Counted from the first letter of the stretch, positions 1-7,408 are shown. The stretch is DNA of 13,073 nt from Chryseobacterium gleum (GCA_945897395.1 CAMDFE010000010.1:1-13073), one strand, 5' to 3'. The notes: generated by a model not told the origin, from the sequence alone. Program-made: numbers and translations.

Positions 1-558
1 TAAGTAAAATTCGTTTCCAGCATAAAATGTTTTTACTTCAGAATTGTATAAACCGCTTTCGTTCGCAGACTTCAATAGATCTTTGTTGTGAGCCATAATG
101 GCCGCTTCGCGCTCTGCTTCAGTCATGTTCGCATTCACAGCGCCCAATACACTTGCTGTTACATCTTCAACACGAACCAAAAAAGAAAGCGTTAAGCCTG
201 GAATCGGGATCTCTTGGTCCAATGACTTTGCACAAAATCCATTTTGAAGAATGTTATTTTCTAATGTTGAAGAAGACTGAATTGCATCGTAAGCGCAGTG
301 GTGATTTGTAAATACAAGTCCTTTGTCGCTCACAATTTCTCCGGTGCAAAATCCAGCACCGAAACGAACAATCGCATCTTTCAAAGACGCTTGATTAATG
401 TTGTAGATGTCGTCTTTGGAAAGTTTTAATCCAAGACCTTGCATTTCAGCTTCGTTAATTTTATTCAACATAGCCACCACCCACATGCCTTCCGTAGCAA
501 ACATTGCGCTTGGAAACATCATGAGCACCGTTAGTGCGAGAATGAGATTTTTTTTCAT
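1..558 (-). CDS. S46 family serine peptidase (DPP7/DPP11-like), N-terminal part only
   Basis: Reading leftward from the ATG at 558-556, an open frame of 186 codons runs off the window edge, so only the N-terminus is present (the family is usually about 700 residues). Residues 1 to about 21 form a signal peptide (MKKNLILALTVLMMF then a small-residue cleavage region), so the enzyme is exported, probably to the periplasm. EGMW just after the signal peptide, the phrase RFGAGFCTGEIVS, and TNHHCAYDAIQ at about 84-94 are hallmarks of peptidase family S46; one of the two adjacent His residues is the catalytic His. Family members remove dipeptides from peptide N-termini, supporting growth on protein. 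The usual motif is HHCGY; here it reads HHCAY. The Asp and Ser of the triad lie outside the window, as do the residues that separate DPP7 from DPP11, so specificity cannot be called. It starts 24 nt after the yidC stop with no promoter seen between them, so co-transcription is likely. Confidence 0.9.
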   Translation of the reverse strand, partial: MKKNLILALTVLMMFPSAMFATEGMWVVAMLNKINEAEMQGLGLKLSKDDIYNINQASLKDAIVRFGAGFCTGEIVSDKGLVFTNHHCAYDAIQSSSTLENNILQNGFCAKSLDQEIPIPGLTLSFLVRVEDVTASVLGAVNANMTEAEREAAIMAHNKDLLKSANESGLYNSEVKTFYAGNEFYL

Positions 559-582
559 TTGATTTATTTGAGGTTTGACGTT

Positions 583-2463
583 TTACTTTTTCAATTTCTT
601 TTTGTTGGCATCCAACTTCGCTTGTTGAGCCTTTTGCATTTCTTCAATGCGTGAAGCGAATCCACCTTTTTTCTTCGGCTTCTTTTTGTTCGCTTCAATC
701 TTCTCGCGAATAGAATCTTCATTCACGAAGTACTTCTTAATGGCCCACATTTGACCAATAGAAATAACGTTCGCTGTGAAGTAATACAAGCTCAATCCTG
801 AAGGCATGCTGTTGAAGAAGAAGATCATCATGAACGAGAAAATGTTCATCATCACTTTCATGTTCGGCATTCCCGGTTGAGTCATCGTTGGCTGTGAACC
901 CATGCTCATCTTCGAATAAACAAACGTAGATGCAGCCATTAACAAAGTGAATCCACTCACGTGCGCTCCGTAGAACGGTACGTTGAAAGGAAGATTTAAA
1001 ATGCTGTCATACGCCGCCAAATCTTCTGCCCACAAGAAACTCTTTCCTCGCAAAACAATCTCTGCTGGGAAGAAGCGGAACATCGCATAAAGAATAGGCA
1101 TTTGAAGCAAGACAGGAATACAACCCGCAAAAGGATTCACGCCAGTCTGACGGTAAAGCGCCATGGTAGCTTGTTGCTTTTCCACAGCATCTTTTCCTTC
1201 GAACTTCTTGTTAATCTCATCGATCTCAGGTTTCAAAACGCGCATCTTCGCTCCACTTAGGAAGTTTTTCCAAGTAATAGGAAAGAGTACCATCTTAATA
1301 ATAATGGTTACAATCAAAATAATTAATCCGAAGGAAACGATGTAATCTGCCAGGAACCAAAACAAAGGTCGAACCGCATACTTGTTAACGTAGCCAATGA
1401 TCCACCAGCCGTAGTCAATGACGTCTGTGAATTCAGCTGCACCGGTTGCTTCGAGCGCCTTGTATTCATTCGGACCTAAGTAAAATTGGAATTCCGCTTT
1501 CGCACTAGAAGACGCCTTTGTTTTTAACGGAAGCTCAGCGTAATACGATTTCGTATGCTGAGAATCTGCAGGAACCATAATGCTCAAATCTGCATTTTTA
1601 TCGAATCCTTCTGCGCTAATAATGGCAGCAGTGAAATAATCTTGCTTCATCGCTACCCAGTTCAACTCCTTCTCCGGACGCTTTTGATCACCTGCGCCTT
1701 CGCTCAAGTAATTGCGGTCCTCTTCCATTTCACGATAGAAAATAGAAGACTTGCTTCGCTCTGCTTGAATACCCTTTTCCTGTGCCAATCCGTTCAACAA
1801 CCAACGGAATACCAGAGGAGATCCGAACATTTCATTCTCCATTCCCTTCGCCTCGAAACTACATTTTACATTGTAAGAGTTTGGCTCAAGTGAATAGGTC
1901 CACTGCAATTGCGCGTTGTTGCTTCCCGTAGCGGTTAACACCACAGTAACAGCTCCATCTGTGGCATTGGCAACGGTTGTAGAAGCTGTGAAGTTCAATT
2001 CACTCGACAATAAAACAGCGCCGCTGCCATTCTTCCAAGCAATGTCCATCTTGCTTTGGGCAGTGTCCCAAAGTTGAACTTGTTGTTGTGAATTGTATTT
2101 TCTGTAGTCAGCTTCCAACAATTCTGCTGAATGTAACAATCCTCCTTTCGAAGAAATTTTCACTTTTATTTTACTGTTGGAAAGAACCGTGTACGTCTCT
2201 TGTGCTGGCATCGCTGCTGCATCCATTGACCCGTAACGAGCTGTGTTCAAAACTGCAACTTCGGTAGGTGTTGAAATTCCGGTTGAGGTAACAACTGCGG
2301 AGTTTTCAGGCGAAGGAGTGCTTTCAGCTTGGGCAGTTTGCTCTGTTGGTTGAGGAGCGTTAGCTGCCGCCTCAGCTTTGTTCTTTGCAGAATACCAACT
2401 AAAGCCAACGGCAATAAGCAGCATTAACGAAAGTCCAATGACGGTGTTTTTATCGAATTTCAT
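583..2463 (-). CDS. yidC: Membrane protein insertase YidC
   Basis: 626 residues. YidC inserts and folds inner-membrane proteins, alone or with SecYEG. Residues 7-25 are the first membrane segment. A Thr/Ala/Pro-rich linker (about 30-75) leads into the large periplasmic beta domain (about 90-340). The conserved insertase core follows (about 355-580), with TM segments near 365-398, 445-465, 500-518 and 538-577 and the family phrase NPFAGCIPVLLQMPI at 443-457. The positively charged groove residue, Arg366 in E. coli, appears to be Lys390 here (IIIKMVLFPIT). The C-terminal 40 residues are strongly basic (KKKPKKKGG, ending KKKLKK), a likely ribosome contact. The start at 2463 gives a complete first TM segment. 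It is transcribed divergently from the FecCD permease gene; a promoter-like box lies just upstream. The S46 peptidase follows 24 nt downstream. Confidence 0.97.
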   Translation of the reverse strand: MKFDKNTVIGLSLMLLIAVGFSWYSAKNKAEAAANAPQPTEQTAQAESTPSPENSAVVTSTGISTPTEVAVLNTARYGSMDAAAMPAQETYTVLSNSKIKVKISSKGGLLHSAELLEADYRKYNSQQQVQLWDTAQSKMDIAWKNGSGAVLLSSELNFTASTTVANATDGAVTVVLTATGSNNAQLQWTYSLEPNSYNVKCSFEAKGMENEMFGSPLVFRWLLNGLAQEKGIQAERSKSSIFYREMEEDRNYLSEGAGDQKRPEKELNWVAMKQDYFTAAIISAEGFDKNADLSIMVPADSQHTKSYYAELPLKTKASSSAKAEFQFYLGPNEYKALEATGAAEFTDVIDYGWWIIGYVNKYAVRPLFWFLADYIVSFGLIILIVTIIIKMVLFPITWKNFLSGAKMRVLKPEIDEINKKFEGKDAVEKQQATMALYRQTGVNPFAGCIPVLLQMPILYAMFRFFPAEIVLRGKSFLWAEDLAAYDSILNLPFNVPFYGAHVSGFTLLMAASTFVYSKMSMGSQPTMTQPGMPNMKVMMNIFSFMMIFFFNSMPSGLSLYYFTANVISIGQMWAIKKYFVNEDSIREKIEANKKKPKKKGGFASRIEEMQKAQQAKLDANKKKLKK

Positions 2464-2480
2464 GTTTAGTAAATGAGGTG

Positions 2481-2488
2481 CAAAAGTC
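2481..2488 (-). promoter_or_regulatory. Probable yidC promoter (-7 box)
   Basis: Read on the minus strand this is GACTTTTG, one mismatch from the Bacteroidota -7 consensus TAnnTTTG, ending 17 nt before the yidC ATG. No clear TTG lies at the expected -33 distance. The sequence TTTGCACCTCATTT beginning in this box recurs exactly before thrS, which adds support. The assignment is inferred from sequence only. Confidence 0.45.
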
Positions 2489-2516
2489 GGAAGTATTCAT
2501 AAAAAATCCACTTTTT

Positions 2517-2548
2517 TTTGTGTTCACTTCAATTAATCGTGAATTTTG
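2517..2548 (+). promoter_or_regulatory. Possible promoter of the FecCD permease gene
   Basis: TTTG at 2517-2520, a 20-nt spacer, then GAATTTTG at 2541-2548 (one mismatch from TAnnTTTG). Transcription would begin only a few bases before the ATG at 2558, giving a very short or nearly absent leader. It is divergent from the yidC promoter within the same gap of about 95 nt. Confidence 0.35.
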
Positions 2549-2557
2549 CCAAGAATC

Positions 2558-3556
2558 ATGAAGTTAACCCATTCAACCATAAAGTTCTTTGCACTGCTCG
2601 TCTTGCTTGTTGTGGTTTGCTTAGCTGCACTTCTCATGGGAAGTAAATCGATATCGCTTGTTTCGTTGTTTGAATCTGCTGAATCTCCCGCTGGACGTGT
2701 CCTCTGGCAGCATCGAATGCCTCATATTATCGGTGCAATTGTGGTTGGAAGTTCCCTCGCTTTAAGTGGTAATTATATGCAGGTTATTTTTCGAAATCCA
2801 CTTGCAGGACCTTCTGTTCTTGGCATCACGGGTGGCGCTTCATTGGCCATGGCAGTCATTTTTCTTACCTCTTGGGGTATGAATTGGTTCCTTAATGCAG
2901 GAACATGGGCTTTATTTATTCCGGCTTTTGCAGGTGCAATGATGGTGCTTTCGTTACTACTCCTTATCCAACGAAAACTCCCCATGGCTTCAACATTACT
3001 GGTTGTGGGTTTGCTCTTCTCGCACTTCACAGGAGCCATTGAAAGTATTCTTCAAAAAATGGCTGGCGCTAACAATGTCAATCAGTTTGTAGTCTGGGGA
3101 ATGGGATCTTTGGATAATCTTACCTTGTCGCAAGTGCCTTGGCTGTTTTTAGGGGCCTTCGTTCCCTTCATTCCGACATTTTATTTTTTAAGGAAGTTAA
3201 ATGCCTTCGCCATGGGCGAACAAATAGCTGCTACCTCAGGGGTCGACGTGGTGAAACTGCGATGGACGTTTTTGATTTCGGTTGGAATTTCCACGGCAAC
3301 CATAACTGCCTTCTGCGGACCCATTGCCTTCATTGGACTCATGGCGCCGCATGTTGCTCGTTTGTTTATTCGCTCGTTCAATCAACAACAGCTCATTTAT
3401 TTTATTCCGCTTGTCGGTGCGACATTGCTAGTCATCTCAGATCTAATTTCAAGGTTGTATGCCCTTCCTCTTAACGCAATAACCGCTGCAATAGGCATTC
3501 CCTGTGTGTTCTACATCGTGTTCAATCCAAAAAGAAGTGGTGTATGGATAAGCTAA
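2558..3556 (+). CDS. FecCD-family ABC transporter permease (iron-siderophore, heme or cobalamin type)
   Basis: 332 residues from the ATG at 2558. A TTG at 2546 is in frame, but it overlaps the proposed -7 box and adds only PRI(M), so ATG is preferred. This is the inner-membrane channel subunit of a type II importer, many-helix throughout. Family features visible: the first TM segment near residues 8-26, then RMPHIIGAIVVGSSLALSG, NYMQVIFRNPLAGPSVLGI and a GA-rich helix, and near the end CGPIAFIGLMAPHVAR followed by LPLNAITAAIGIPCVFYIV. The length is typical. The downstream ATPase gene overlaps by 13 bp, so the two are translationally linked and form one transporter. No substrate-binding protein or TonB receptor lies in the window, so the substrate (ferric siderophore, heme or vitamin B12) cannot be determined. 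Confidence 0.93.
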   Translation: MKLTHSTIKFFALLVLLVVVCLAALLMGSKSISLVSLFESAESPAGRVLWQHRMPHIIGAIVVGSSLALSGNYMQVIFRNPLAGPSVLGITGGASLAMAVIFLTSWGMNWFLNAGTWALFIPAFAGAMMVLSLLLLIQRKLPMASTLLVVGLLFSHFTGAIESILQKMAGANNVNQFVVWGMGSLDNLTLSQVPWLFLGAFVPFIPTFYFLRKLNAFAMGEQIAATSGVDVVKLRWTFLISVGISTATITAFCGPIAFIGLMAPHVARLFIRSFNQQQLIYFIPLVGATLLVISDLISRLYALPLNAITAAIGIPCVFYIVFNPKRSGVWIS

Positions 3557-4158
3557 GAGTGGAAAATATTTCAGTTTTACGCGGAAAGAAATCTGTCATT
3601 TCTAGCCTGACAATAGCTTTTAATTCAGGTACTTTGGTAGCTATTGAAGGAAATAACGGTTCTGGAAAATCGACTTTTTTAGATGCCATTGCAGGATTAA
3701 TTTCTCTGGCGGAAGGTGAAATTTTTGTGGAAGGAAAACCACTGAGTCAGTTGTCTTATTCTGATCGTGCATCCTTTATTTCATATGTCCCTTCCCGGAA
3801 AACAACCGCTGCAGCTTTGGAGGTTACAACAGCGATTGCAGTCGGTGATGTATTTGGAAGGAAAAAGAGTCGGGTGAAAGAGGCCATTCAGAAATTCAAC
3901 TTGAATGAGCTTCAAAATAATTTGCTCACTGAGTTAAGCGACGGCGAATATCAGCGTGTTCAACTCGCTCGTGTGTGGGTGCAAGACACGCTAATTGTGC
4001 TGCTCGATGAGCCTGCCGCGCATCTCGACGCGACTTCCCGCGAGAATCTTTTCACGGAATTGTTGAAATGGGCTGAAGAAGACAAGAAGTTGGTCATTGT
4101 CTGTTCGCATGAATTGAATTTGAATCAGCGATTTGCTTCACGAATTATTCAATTCTAA
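3544..4158 (+). CDS. ABC transporter ATP-binding protein, FecE/BtuD-like
   Basis: 204 residues; the ATPase partner of the overlapping FecCD permease (13 bp overlap). Motifs in order: Walker A GNNGSGKST (36-44), signature LSDGE (131-135, the usual form being LSGGQ), Walker B IVLLDEP (151-157), D-loop AHLD (159-162), and switch His189 in CSHE. The Q-loop position reads YVPS (81-84), so the usual Gln seems to be replaced by Ser84. The protein ends about 15 residues after the switch His, making it some 50 residues shorter than E. coli FecE or BtuD; there is no sign of a frameshift, so it looks like a compact natural form. I recall similar Q-loop changes in other Bacteroidota FecE-like proteins but cannot check that here. 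All residues needed for ATP binding and hydrolysis are otherwise present. Confidence 0.92.
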   Translation: MDKLRVENISVLRGKKSVISSLTIAFNSGTLVAIEGNNGSGKSTFLDAIAGLISLAEGEIFVEGKPLSQLSYSDRASFISYVPSRKTTAAALEVTTAIAVGDVFGRKKSRVKEAIQKFNLNELQNNLLTELSDGEYQRVQLARVWVQDTLIVLLDEPAAHLDATSRENLFTELLKWAEEDKKLVIVCSHELNLNQRFASRIIQF

Positions 4159-4178
4159 GAATGAGCAATAAATGAGTC

Positions 4179-4208
4179 TTGAATCTGTTTCACAAAGACT
4201 TATTTTTA
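4179..4208 (+). promoter_or_regulatory. Possible promoter of the MuiA-family gene
   Basis: TTG at 4179-4181, a 19-nt spacer, and TATTTTTA at 4201-4208, one mismatch (final G to A) from TAnnTTTG. The ATG at 4226 lies 17 nt further on. It would let the MuiA/acyltransferase pair be expressed independently of the transporter genes upstream. Confidence 0.4.
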
Positions 4209-4225
4209 CAAAAAATTATTAGACC

Positions 4226-5839
4226 ATGAATAGAAGGCTAACCCTTTTCTTTGCGCTATGTTCGTTTGTTTCTTTTTCTCAATCAAAAAGCGTAACCGCT
4301 CCAATCACCGATGTAACACTATTCCTAAGCGGAGCGCAGGTGACCCACAAAGGCGATGTTAACTTGAAAAAAGGTGAGAACACCTTGGTTCTTTCAGGAT
4401 TAACTGCTGGCATGGATGTTAACTCTATTCAGATTTTAGGAAGTAAGGATTACACCATCCTAAGTGTTAAGCATCAGATGAATTACACTTCTAAGGTTTC
4501 AAACACCAGAGTTCGCGCTATTCAAGACAGTATTAAACTTCTCGGTTTTCAGACTGCTGAACGCGCAAGTTTACGTGCTGTTTACCAAGAAGAAAAGGCT
4601 TTCTTGCAGGCCAATCGCTCCATTAAGGGCGACAATGCATTGCTTATTCGCGAAGACCTTTTAGAGATGGCTGACTTTTACAGAAGCCGCATGAAGGAAA
4701 TTGAATACAAGATTTTAGACTTGAATCAAACCGATCGCGAGAACAACGAAAAGCTTCAGCATTTGCAAACGCAGCTTTCGCAATTGCAATCGCAGAATGT
4801 TACCAATCCCGGTGAAATTGAATTTGTTGTAACAACAGATGAGGATAAAAAAGTAGATGTGGTAATTACTTATTTAGCAACAAATGCAGGTTGGACACCT
4901 TATTACGACTTGCGCGCAGAAGACATTGAGTCTGACATTGAATTCACTTATCGCGCAAAGGTGTGGCAAGGCACAGGCGCAGATTGGAAGCGAGTGAACC
5001 TTACCATTTCAACAGGTAATCCAAATGTGGGTGCACAGGTCCCAGCTTTGAATCCATGGTACGTGAACATATACGCACCACAAGCATATCGAGGAAGAGC
5101 AAAAGCAGAGGACGATTACGAGCGGAAGCCTGCAGCTATGGCATCTGGATATATGGCGGAAATGGATAAGGATTCTCGGGCAATGAATAACATGCAGACG
5201 TCTGCTTCCTTTACAACAATTACCTCTAATTCTGTGAGTACTGAATTTAAAATTTCAATCAAATACGACATCGCCAGCGACAATCAGCCGGTTGAAGTGG
5301 TTATGCAAAAGCAACGCTTGAAAGCGTCTTACAAATACGTAGCTATCCCGAAATTGGAAGCTGCGGCTTATTTGCAAGCCGATATTATCGACTGGATGCA
5401 GTACAGCCTACTCAGCGGAGAAAGTAACATTTATTTCAAAGGAACTTTTGTTGGAAACGGATACATAGATCCTGCTTTAGCAAACGATACGCTTCAATTG
5501 TCATTGGGACGCGACAACGCCATTACGGTGAAGCGCGATCAAGTCAAAGACTTCTGCAAGACCAGTGTTTTCGGAGTGAAAAAATCTACTTCGAAGGCGT
5601 ATGAAATTACCATCGTGAACACGAAGAAGAAGGCAATCAACATTGAAGTATACGATCAAGTTCCTTTAACTCAGAATGCAGATTTGGAAGTGGCAGTGGA
5701 AGAGCTTTCAGGAGCCACGCAAGATGCAGCTACTGGAAAAGTAACGTGGAAGATGACCATTGAACCCGAGAAGACAGAGAAGCGTCAATTGAGATTCACG
5801 GTGAAATATCCGAAGAAGAATCTTATTCAGAATTTATAA
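4226..5839 (+). CDS. MuiA-family protein (DUF4140/DUF4139), exported
   Basis: 537 residues. An N-terminal signal peptide (MNRRLTLFFALCSFVSFSQS, cleavage near residue 18-20) predicts export. Residues about 23-95 match the DUF4140 N-domain (APITDVTLFLSGAQVTHKG, then a GLTAGMDVNSIQI-like phrase). Residues about 95-190 are a long Glu/Gln/Leu-rich coiled-coil segment. From about 215 to the end is DUF4139, recognised by NAGWTPYYDLRAED and WKRVNLTISTGNP. The family is named after a mucoidy inhibitor; its biochemical activity is not established, so no reaction is assigned. Length and domain order are normal for Bacteroidota members. The acyltransferase gene begins 2 nt after the stop, so the two are probably an operon, suggesting but not proving an envelope role. 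Confidence 0.9.
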   Translation: MNRRLTLFFALCSFVSFSQSKSVTAPITDVTLFLSGAQVTHKGDVNLKKGENTLVLSGLTAGMDVNSIQILGSKDYTILSVKHQMNYTSKVSNTRVRAIQDSIKLLGFQTAERASLRAVYQEEKAFLQANRSIKGDNALLIREDLLEMADFYRSRMKEIEYKILDLNQTDRENNEKLQHLQTQLSQLQSQNVTNPGEIEFVVTTDEDKKVDVVITYLATNAGWTPYYDLRAEDIESDIEFTYRAKVWQGTGADWKRVNLTISTGNPNVGAQVPALNPWYVNIYAPQAYRGRAKAEDDYERKPAAMASGYMAEMDKDSRAMNNMQTSASFTTITSNSVSTEFKISIKYDIASDNQPVEVVMQKQRLKASYKYVAIPKLEAAAYLQADIIDWMQYSLLSGESNIYFKGTFVGNGYIDPALANDTLQLSLGRDNAITVKRDQVKDFCKTSVFGVKKSTSKAYEITIVNTKKKAINIEVYDQVPLTQNADLEVAVEELSGATQDAATGKVTWKMTIEPEKTEKRQLRFTVKYPKKNLIQNL

Positions 5840-5841
5840 AA

Positions 5842-6714
5842 ATGAGTCGATTGTTGTTTTGGCTTTTCCTGAAGCCTTTGAGTTTGCTGCCTTATTTTAT
5901 TCTTTATCGAATATCTGATTTAGCGTTCTTCATTTTGTACGTGTGTTTCGGATATCGGAAGAAGGTCGTGATGTACAATTTGGAATTGGTTTTTCCAACC
6001 AAAACAAAAAAAGAAAGAGAGCAGATTGCCTGGGATTTTTACAGGCACTTCTGCGACCTTATTCTTGAAGTCGTTAAGAATTTTTCGGTGACAGAAAGCC
6101 AATTGCGCGAGCGTTTTGTGATGCACAACCCAGAGCTACTTAAGAATTACGCAGAGAAGGGGCAGAGCATCATTCTATGCGGTGGGCATTATGCGAATTG
6201 GGAAATGTGGGCATTGGCGGCACCCATGCAATGTCAAATGCCGCTTGTTGGTATTTACAAACGCTTGAGCAATCCGTATTTCGATCGCAAGATGCGTGAA
6301 TCGCGCAAGAAATACGGAATGCAATTGGTTTCAACACTTGCAACGAAAGAGTACTTAGAAGAGCACCCAGGCGAGCTTATGGGAATGATCTTCGCGGTAG
6401 ATCAATCGCCCGCTGATCCGAAGAAGTGCGTATGGATTGATTTTCTTGGAATTGAAACGCCTGCCTATTATGGCGCTGAGAAATATGCCAAGGAATTAGA
6501 CCTTCCTGTGGTATTCGGACATCTCAATAAGGTGAAACGAGGTTATTACGAATCTTACTTCGAATTACTCACGGAAAGCCCAAGAGATTTCGAAGCGGGT
6601 GGACTTATTCAGTTGGCTAATGATCGAGTGGCTGACGATATTTATAAAGAGCCATACTTGTGGTTGTGGACCCATAAGCGTTGGAAACACAAGGATAAGA
6701 AGCCGAAAGAATAG
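5842..6714 (+). CDS. LpxL/HtrB-type lysophospholipid (lipid A) acyltransferase
   Basis: 290 residues. Members transfer an acyl chain to a lipid A precursor or a related lipid at the inner face of the cytoplasmic membrane. The N-terminal hydrophobic stretch (about 3-35) anchors the protein. The catalytic HX4E motif is visible as GGHYANWE (114-121, His116 and Glu121). A typical FAVDQSP segment lies at 184-190 and the family C-terminal phrase PYLWLWTHKRWKH at 271-283. The length is normal. The ATG at 5842 follows the MuiA-family stop by 2 nt, so translation is probably coupled. No terminator was seen before the rplS promoter, so some read-through into rplS is possible. Bacteroidota members of this family include enzymes acting on lipid A and on aminolipids; substrate and acyl chain cannot be read from sequence. 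Confidence 0.92.
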   Translation: MSRLLFWLFLKPLSLLPYFILYRISDLAFFILYVCFGYRKKVVMYNLELVFPTKTKKEREQIAWDFYRHFCDLILEVVKNFSVTESQLRERFVMHNPELLKNYAEKGQSIILCGGHYANWEMWALAAPMQCQMPLVGIYKRLSNPYFDRKMRESRKKYGMQLVSTLATKEYLEEHPGELMGMIFAVDQSPADPKKCVWIDFLGIETPAYYGAEKYAKELDLPVVFGHLNKVKRGYYESYFELLTESPRDFEAGGLIQLANDRVADDIYKEPYLWLWTHKRWKHKDKKPKE

Positions 6715-6764
6715 CAGTGAAAATGGGACGTTCGGGGGGAAATCAAAAAAAAATCAACTCTCTC

Positions 6765-6794
6765 TTGTTCCTTTCAGAATAATGCATATATTTG
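6765..6794 (+). promoter_or_regulatory. rplS promoter, near-perfect Bacteroidota type
   Basis: TTG at 6765-6767, a spacer of exactly 19 nt, then TATATTTG at 6787-6794, a full match to TAnnTTTG. The start of transcription is expected about 4-7 nt after the box, near 6798-6801, leaving a leader of about 30 nt before the ATG at 6829. This is the best promoter in the window. Confidence 0.8.
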
Positions 6795-6797
6795 CAG

Positions 6798-6811
6798 CCC
6801 TATTTTTAGGG
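6798..6811 (+). promoter_or_regulatory. Hairpin at the predicted 5' end of the rplS mRNA
   Basis: CCCTA (6798-6802), loop TTTT, TAGGG (6807-6811): a perfect 5-bp inverted repeat placed where transcription should start. It could protect the 5' end or be part of an L19-responsive leader. If transcription starts a few bases later the stem would be incomplete. The inverted repeat is seen; the role is inferred. Confidence 0.45.
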
Positions 6812-6828
6812 ACGAAAATTAGACGACT

Positions 6829-7194
6829 ATGAACCGCATAAAGGAACTTGAAAGCAGAATTAATCCAATCGCAGAATACCCAAAATTCTCTGCAGGTGAC
6901 ACCATTTCTGTAACGTATAAAATTATTGAAGGAGTGAAAGAGCGTCTTCAAACTTTCTCTGGAGTAGTAATCCAAAGAAGAGGAACAGGATCAACCGAAA
7001 CCTTTACCGTTCGCAAAATGTCAAACAGTATAGGTGTTGAGCGTATCTTCCCGATTGCTTCACCATTCATCGATAAAATTGAAGTGAACAAGCGTGGTAA
7101 AGTGCGTCGTGCACGTATCTTCTACTTGCGCAGCCTTACCGGTAAAGCAAGTCGTATCCAAGAAAGAAAATACTTCGGCCCAGTGGCGAAATAA
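6829..7194 (+). CDS. rplS: 50S ribosomal protein L19 (bL19)
   Basis: 121 residues, full length. L19 sits at the 30S-50S interface of the large subunit. Recognised from FSAGDTISVTYKIIEG, the conserved FSGVVIQRRGTGSTETFTVRK block (about 44-64), GVERIFPIASPFIDKIEV, and the basic RARIFYLRSLTGKASRI tail. There is no SD before the ATG; the upstream sequence is A-rich, as is usual in this phylum. It is monocistronic here: a strong promoter precedes it and a strong terminator follows. It is not grouped with rpsP, rimM and trmD as in many other bacteria, at least not on its upstream side. Confidence 0.98.
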   Translation: MNRIKELESRINPIAEYPKFSAGDTISVTYKIIEGVKERLQTFSGVVIQRRGTGSTETFTVRKMSNSIGVERIFPIASPFIDKIEVNKRGKVRRARIFYLRSLTGKASRIQERKYFGPVAK

Positions 7195-7218
7195 TAATAC
7201 TTTGATAGAGTATAGATT

Positions 7219-7241
7219 AGGGTTCTTCGGAACCCTTTTTT
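7219..7241 (+). terminator. rplS intrinsic terminator with UUCG loop
   Basis: AGGGTTC (7219-7225), TTCG loop (7226-7229), GAACCCT (7230-7236), overlapping a T-run that continues to 7241. A 7-bp perfect stem closed by C-G around a UUCG tetraloop makes this a textbook Rho-independent terminator, 24 nt after the rplS stop. Confidence 0.93.
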
Positions 7242-7244
7242 ATT

Positions 7245-7284
7245 GCTGGAAAATCAAAAACGCCCTTCCGTTGAAGAGCGTTTT
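7245..7284 (-). terminator. Minus-oriented terminator-like hairpin without an obvious gene
   Basis: The arms 7257-7268 and 7273-7284 form a 12-position stem with one C/A mismatch and a 4-nt loop (CGTT). Read on the minus strand the stem ends in GCGTTTTTGATTTT, a good terminator tail; read on the plus strand only four Ts follow, then CG. No minus-strand gene ends here. It may stop antisense transcription toward rplS or end an unseen small RNA. Confidence 0.5.
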
Positions 7285-7408
7285 CGAATCCTTAACCAAA
7301 ACCTACACCCGATTGGGTGAACCTTACTGCCCTAACGAATTCCAACTTTGTTAAATTGTGTGGATAAGAAAAAATAATCTTTCGTTCACATTGAATTATT
7401 TTCGAAAT

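Larger units (their letters stand above)
7195..7408. other. rplS-mazG intergenic region
   Basis: This is the longest gene-free stretch (214 nt). It holds the rplS terminator, the minus-oriented hairpin at 7257-7284, and a small perfect hairpin CACCC-GATT-GGGTG at 7306-7319. The remaining 3' part is AT-rich and must carry the promoter of the next gene. The best box is TATTTTCG at 7397-7404, one mismatch from consensus, only 5 nt before the ATG. No tRNA fold was found. Confidence 0.6.

Noticed and set aside
583..2463. Lys390 in place of the usual groove Arg in YidC as a functional anomaly
   Set aside because: The positive charge is conserved, and the change is probably common in this phylum; noted in the gene entry only.
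2546..2548. TTG as start of the FecCD permease
   Set aside because: It overlaps the proposed -7 promoter box and adds only four residues before a good ATG at 2558.
7290..7350. tRNA-like sequence on the minus strand (GGTTCACCC region)
   Set aside because: No acceptor, D or anticodon arm could be assembled; only the isolated CACCC/GGGTG hairpin is real.
7358..7408. 17-residue N-terminal extension of the MazG-like protein
   Set aside because: The extension is unlike the family, and the ATG at 7409 begins a normal-length protein.
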